Origin: Clostridiaceae bacterium
Lineage (GTDB): Bacteria > Bacillota > Clostridia > Tissierellales > Sporanaerobacteraceae
DNA length: 64,000 nucleotides
Reading direction: 5' to 3'
NCBI GenBank assembly: GCA_019391515.1
Contig: JAHXQP010000023.1
Span: 1-64,000 of the forward strand
The notes under the pieces were generated by a model, which saw only the letters and a list, made by a program, of their open reading frames with translations, made no database searches and had not been told where the DNA came from. Made by a program: the position numbers and the translations under genes. Position 1 is the stretch's first letter. Every line of letters starts with the position of its first letter. Below, piece by piece: positions 59,063 to 64,000 of this stretch.

Positions 59063-61057
59063 TTATTTGATCTTTTTTCTTCCTAAAACTATACCATTTA
59101 TTAATAGTAATAGACCACTACTATAAAAACCTATATTATTTTTGTACCCTGTTCTTGGTAAAATACCTTTGTTATCTTCTAGTTTGTCCGATTCTTCTTT
59201 TGGAGATACTGTTTTTTTACCATTGCCTAATTTATTTGAATCTGCTGGGTCTTTGGGATCTTTAGGTTTCTCTGGCTTCTCTGGATCCGTTGGTTCATCC
59301 AAATCTTTTGAACCTTCAAGTTCAGCTATTCTTTGCTCTGCTTCAATAAGCTTATCAATATTTGATACCAGAATTTTTTGCTCTTGTGATAATTTTTCAA
59401 AAGCTAATCTAGCCCTTTCTACTTCTTCCTTATGTCCTATTTTTAAATCTTTTACTTCTGGTAATTTTTCAATTAAATCTATTACCTCTTGAATATCTTC
59501 AAATCCTTTGTTTAACCAATTTCTTAACTCTTCAATACTGTCTTTAATATTATATGGAATTAAAGCTCTTTGACTATCTATAAGTAGATTATCATATTCA
59601 TTAATAATATTTTGTACAACTTCTAAATCATCTATAGTAAGTTCTTCAACTTCTGGTAATTGTTCAACTCCATTGCTAAATTCTAAGCTAGTATTCATAT
59701 CTTCTTCTGATGGTACTGGTGTATTGTATAGGTCTCTCATATAATCTCTTATAATAGAAATACCATAGTCTGGATTTGGAGCCCAAAGCCCTCCTAGATC
59801 TTCTACATATTGTATAGTTCCAGCCCACTCAGCTTCCTTAGTTTTATACCATCTTGGATGAGGCTTACCTATTGGATCTACTCCACAATAAATCCCTAGA
59901 TGATTAAAATGTCCTCTAACACCATCTTCAGGAGTATCAAAAGTTTCATGATCTTCTGGCCTATCCCCAACAGGATCTGCTATTTTTATTCCTGCCCAGT
60001 TATTCATTTCAGGCTTCACTGCACCAGTATACTTTCCAAAATTAGTCTCCTTGCCTGCTTGTGTATAAAGGATCTCTGGTCTCATACCAGTTCTTTCACC
60101 ATATATCCAATATATAGGAGCTATATCAACATAGCGCTTATGAGCTCCTCTTTTAACAGCCCAAGCTTGAGCTTGTCTTACAACTGCTCCTGTTTCAGAT
60201 TTAATTAGGGTTTTTAAAGATTGGATCTTTTCCTCTACAGCTACAAGTTTTTCTAAATATCCAGCTTCTATTTTTTCTCTTTCCTCATTAGCCATTTCAT
60301 TATAAAGGTTTCTTGCCTTTTCACTATTTACCTTATCCTTTACAATTATCTCTGTAATACTATCTGGATCTGGTAATTGATCTACTAAATTCATAAATTC
60401 TTCATAAGGCGGATATTCTCTAACTGGATCATCTGGCCTAAAAGTATCTATATTCCTAAATGTAAATTCTTTTATAAAATAGTCATATCCCTTTTGTTTA
60501 ACAGTTTTAGCATAATTCTCTGCTTTTTCTTTAGTTTCAAACTTTCCTGCTAATGCATAGTGGTTATGAGTATCATCTGGCAAAAATAATCCAAAAGCAT
60601 TTTCAAATCCATCATCAATCATTTTTTGAACTTGGTTTAAAGCGTTTTCCTTAGTACTAAATACCCCTGTTTGAATAGTAAACCAAGTTTTCTCTATTAA
60701 ATTTTTCGCCATAGTAATATCCCAGTGGGTAAAGTTTTTTTCAGTTATCCAAGCTGATTCATGTCCTTTGTGTTTCTTCACTTCATCAACTAATCTCTGA
60801 GCATCATCTCTGTATTCAAAACCTCCAGCCATTACATAATAGTTGTGACTGTCTGGATCGTCAAATACAAAAGCCTCTTCAAAACCCAGCTTGTGCAAAT
60901 TTAAAGCTATATTGAAAGCAGTATCTTTGTTGGTAGTAACAGATGCTTGAACACAATACCAGAGCTTGGAATCTCCTCCTTGTCCTATAGCAGGTATACT
61001 AAAAGACAATATCATAGATAAAATCATTACCAATGAAATTAACTTTTTATCCTTCAT
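59063..61057 (-). CDS. LPXTG-anchored protein with two SPOR-like repeats and a glucosaminidase/lysozyme-like domain
   Basis: Signal peptide; SPOR-like WYCVQASVTTNKDTAFNIALNLHKLGFEEAFVF and WFTIQTGVFSTKENALNQVQKMIDDGFENAFGLF; GMRPEILYTQAGKETNFGKYTGAVKPEMNNWAGIK; LPRTGYKNNIGFYSSGLLLLINGIVLGRKKIK. Confidence 0.88.
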   Translation of the reverse strand: MKDKKLISLVMILSMILSFSIPAIGQGGDSKLWYCVQASVTTNKDTAFNIALNLHKLGFEEAFVFDDPDSHNYYVMAGGFEYRDDAQRLVDEVKKHKGHESAWITEKNFTHWDITMAKNLIEKTWFTIQTGVFSTKENALNQVQKMIDDGFENAFGLFLPDDTHNHYALAGKFETKEKAENYAKTVKQKGYDYFIKEFTFRNIDTFRPDDPVREYPPYEEFMNLVDQLPDPDSITEIIVKDKVNSEKARNLYNEMANEEREKIEAGYLEKLVAVEEKIQSLKTLIKSETGAVVRQAQAWAVKRGAHKRYVDIAPIYWIYGERTGMRPEILYTQAGKETNFGKYTGAVKPEMNNWAGIKIADPVGDRPEDHETFDTPEDGVRGHFNHLGIYCGVDPIGKPHPRWYKTKEAEWAGTIQYVEDLGGLWAPNPDYGISIIRDYMRDLYNTPVPSEEDMNTSLEFSNGVEQLPEVEELTIDDLEVVQNIINEYDNLLIDSQRALIPYNIKDSIEELRNWLNKGFEDIQEVIDLIEKLPEVKDLKIGHKEEVERARLAFEKLSQEQKILVSNIDKLIEAEQRIAELEGSKDLDEPTDPEKPEKPKDPKDPADSNKLGNGKKTVSPKEESDKLEDNKGILPRTGYKNNIGFYSSGLLLLINGIVLGRKKIK

Positions 61058-61326
61058 AAAACTAATCCCCCTTTTGAACTTTATATTTTCCCATTGTTGT
61101 ATGAGTATACCATTTTTGAAATAATGTTTCAATATATACTTTATATTCGAAATATTATTTCAACTTTATTATCTATTTTTTTCTCATCTCCTATATATTC
61201 ATTTACATGAACTATTTCCATATAACTAAGAAACAGTTTCTCTATACATTTTTTTATTTTTTGAATACTGGCAATAAAATTGGGTAAATATAGACTGATA
61301 ACTTTAATAAATGGGGGAATGAAGTC

Positions 61327-61866
61327 GTGAAAAATTTTATCAAACAAACTAAAGTAAGTTTTATTGTAATGGCAATTATATACATTGTATTTGGTATACT
61401 ATTTTTAACCCGTCCAAATTTTACTAACAAGATTATTGTTACAATTTTAGGTTTGATATTGAGTATATATGGAATTTCTAAAATACTTAAACATATTAAC
61501 TCCGATGATGTTGAAAAAATCCAAAGCTTCCATCTCAGTGTTGGAATTATTACCCTATTATTAGGAATTTATTTTTTCATAAAGCCAGATATAATAGTTT
61601 CTATACTAGGTGCAATTCTAGGACTTTTCCTATTTTTACATGGGGCTTTAAATTTACAACATGCTTTTAACTTGAAAAATATGTACTATGAAAAATGGTG
61701 GGTACTTGCTATATTCGGTATTATATCTATTATACTTGGATTCTATGGAGTTATGAATCCTACAAGTATTTCTCCAGTATTTTCAATAGTTATTGGTTTA
61801 GGTATGATAATAAGTGGATTAAGTGATATATTTATAATATATAAAATTTCATCCCATTTTAAATAA
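61327..61866 (+). CDS. HdeD/DUF308 family membrane protein
   Basis: ~179 aa, six TM, IYIVFGILFLTRPNFTNKII...GIISIILGFYGVMNP. Confidence 0.82.
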   Translation: MKNFIKQTKVSFIVMAIIYIVFGILFLTRPNFTNKIIVTILGLILSIYGISKILKHINSDDVEKIQSFHLSVGIITLLLGIYFFIKPDIIVSILGAILGLFLFLHGALNLQHAFNLKNMYYEKWWVLAIFGIISIILGFYGVMNPTSISPVFSIVIGLGMIISGLSDIFIIYKISSHFK

Positions 61867-61918
61867 AATCTATCCCCCAAACTATAATCAATATAGATAT
61901 GGGGGATTTTTACTTTAA

Positions 61919-63160
61919 CTATCTATTCATATAATCTTCTATCTCTTCCACAGTTTTCAAAATATCTTTAGATAGATTTTCACATCCATCTTCTGTTATC
62001 AAAAGATCATCTTCTATTCTTATTCCTATTCCTTCTTCTTCAATATAAAGCCCTGGTTCATTTGTTATAACCATACCTGGTTTAAGAACTGTATTATATA
62101 TTCCTATATCATGGGCATCCAATCCTAAATAATGGGAAACACTATGGAAATAGTACTTCACAAGCTCCTTGTCATCCTCTATTAACCCTAACTCCTTACA
62201 ACCTTCTGCTAATACTTTTTTAGCAATTTCATCTAATTCCTTATAAGGAAGGCCTGGCCTTGCTGCCTCTTCAACAGCTTCTTTTGCCTTTAATACAATA
62301 TTATACACTTGTTTTTGTCTTTCAGTGAATTTTCCGTTTACAGGGAATGTACGGCTTATATCTGCATTATAGTATTTATATTGGGCTCCTAAATCGAATA
62401 ATATTAAATCTCCATCTTCAGCATTGCAATTGTTCTCCACGTAGTGAAGTATAGTAGCATTTTTTCCACTTGCAGCAATTGTCTTAAAGGCTTTTTCATA
62501 TATTCCATTTTTCTTTAAGGTAAAATCAAAATATGCTTCAATTTCGTATTCCATCATCTCTGGTTTAATATTATCTATCATATTCTCTATGCCTTCTTTA
62601 GTTATTTCTATAGCCTTTTTCATAAGTTGAAGCTCTTCATCTGATTTTATAACCCTTAACTTTGCAATATCATAATAGACATTTTTTATTTCAATATATG
62701 GATATCTTTCATTGATCATTTTAGCAAAATATTGTGGTTCAGTTATTGCAGCTCCAATCTCTTGTCTTTCTAGATCTAAGTAAAGTTTTTCAATTCTATT
62801 CCTTTCTAAAATAGAACCAATAGTTTCTTCAAATTTATCTAAGTAATCAATATTTTCTACTCCTGATACTTCTTTTGCTTCTTCAGCAGTCATTCTAGCC
62901 CCAATCCACCTTGCCATAACTGGATCTGGTCTTTCTACAAATATCTTTTCTGAAATATCTCCATCTATTTTACTTATCAATAGAATAATTTTCTCCCTAT
63001 CAATTCCAGTTAAATAATAGAAATTCCTATTTGGAGCAAATTGATACTGTTCATCAGCAGATTTATATGGTGCTGTACCTGCAAATAACAACAATATACT
63101 ATTATCATCTAAAACTTTTGCCAGTTCTTTTCTGTTTTTTATAAAAAACTTTTTGTCCAT
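61919..63160 (-). CDS. pepP: M24 family Xaa-Pro aminopeptidase
   Basis: DLILFDLGAQYKYYNADISRTFPVNGKFT, HSVSHYLGLDAHDIG, NEPGLYIEEEGIGIRIEDDLLIT. Confidence 0.94.
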   Translation of the reverse strand: MDKKFFIKNRKELAKVLDDNSILLLFAGTAPYKSADEQYQFAPNRNFYYLTGIDREKIILLISKIDGDISEKIFVERPDPVMARWIGARMTAEEAKEVSGVENIDYLDKFEETIGSILERNRIEKLYLDLERQEIGAAITEPQYFAKMINERYPYIEIKNVYYDIAKLRVIKSDEELQLMKKAIEITKEGIENMIDNIKPEMMEYEIEAYFDFTLKKNGIYEKAFKTIAASGKNATILHYVENNCNAEDGDLILFDLGAQYKYYNADISRTFPVNGKFTERQKQVYNIVLKAKEAVEEAARPGLPYKELDEIAKKVLAEGCKELGLIEDDKELVKYYFHSVSHYLGLDAHDIGIYNTVLKPGMVITNEPGLYIEEEGIGIRIEDDLLITEDGCENLSKDILKTVEEIEDYMNR

Positions 63161-63343
63161 TTTATAACCCCTTTCATCATGTAATCGCTAATTAAATTAT
63201 ACTACTTAAACTATTATATAGTCTATAATAGTTCCTTTATTCTAACTTTTTCACTATAGATATTTTCTATTGGATTTGTTTCTATTTGTATGGTAATCTA
63301 TGGTAGAATAGTTAAAAATATAAATAGAAATGGAGAGATGTAG

Positions 63344-64000
63344 ATGAAAAGAATAGTTGAAAAATTGCCAGTACCAATTGTTGGACTAATGTTAGCTCTA
63401 GCAGCTACTGGAAATCTAGTGCTATCCTATGGGAATATATATAGAAATATATTCGGTATACTCTCTGCTATCATTTTAGTCTTAATGGTTTTAAAGATTA
63501 TAATATATCCAAAAGAAGTAAGAGAAAGTTTAGATAGTCCTGTAGTTTATAGTGTTTTCCCTACTTTTTCTATGGGAACTATGCTTTTATCCACTTATAT
63601 AAATGGATTTTTACCTTCATTAGCTTTTGGCATATGGATTATTGGACTAGTTCTTCATATTCTATTAATTATTTCCTTTACAAAAAAACATGTGTTTAAT
63701 TTCAATATTAAAAAAGTTTTCCCTAGTTGGTTTATTATCTATGTTGGAATTGTAATAACATCTGTAACTGCTCCAGCATTTAACATGATGAAAATTGGAC
63801 AAATTCTATTTTGGTTTGGATTTATATCTTATTTAATATTATTGCCAATTGTTCTAAAAAGGGTTTTAAAGATTGGAAAGATTCCAGAGCCAGCTCTACC
63901 TACAATTGTAATCTTCTCTGCACCTGCTAGTCTTTGTTTAGCTGGATATATGAATTCTTTTCAGGATAAAAACATGTTCATTGTCTGGTTTTTATTAGCC
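63344..64000 (+). CDS. TDT family (tellurite-resistance/dicarboxylate) transporter, truncated by window end
   Basis: MKRIVEKLPVPIVGLMLALAATGNLVLSYGN..., multi-TM, no stop before 64000. Confidence 0.85.
   Translation, partial: MKRIVEKLPVPIVGLMLALAATGNLVLSYGNIYRNIFGILSAIILVLMVLKIIIYPKEVRESLDSPVVYSVFPTFSMGTMLLSTYINGFLPSLAFGIWIIGLVLHILLIISFTKKHVFNFNIKKVFPSWFIIYVGIVITSVTAPAFNMMKIGQILFWFGFISYLILLPIVLKRVLKIGKIPEPALPTIVIFSAPASLCLAGYMNSFQDKNMFIVWFLLA

Overview
This is a 64 kb AT-rich chromosomal window from a low-GC anaerobic Firmicute (Clostridia/Tissierellales-like by gene content). Most of it is housekeeping and metabolic sequence: glutamate dehydrogenase; an acyl-CoA dehydrogenase/EtfB/ferredoxin-fused EtfA operon next to rex; an ABC-F protein; the tsaE-tsaB-rimI-tsaD operon; peptidases (pepD, pepT, M3, S9, M24); an FMN-riboswitch-controlled riboflavin transporter; tex, prfB (with programmed +1 frameshift) and secA; hpf; a small late-flagellar module (flaG-fliD-fliS-fliT-like); a Fur/PerR-type regulator with rubrerythrin; cobO; nadE; and two LPXTG surface proteins. 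The most unusual signals are mainly noncoding: (i) two tandem long imperfect hairpins at 45.1-45.56 kb; (ii) two intergenic DnaA-box clusters (8.23-8.36 kb and 32.1-32.2 kb); (iii) a ~195-bp near-identical partial duplication of an amidohydrolase 3' end flanking a ~2 kb segment whose cell-wall amidase gene is split by one in-frame TGA; (iv) a consensus sigma-A promoter whose whole 17-nt spacer is a palindrome, upstream of a Fur-family gene; (v) very long perfect palindromes at gene ends. I saw no CRISPR array, tRNA/rRNA, prophage or recognisable defense island. No computation or database search was run, so all family calls come from reading motifs.
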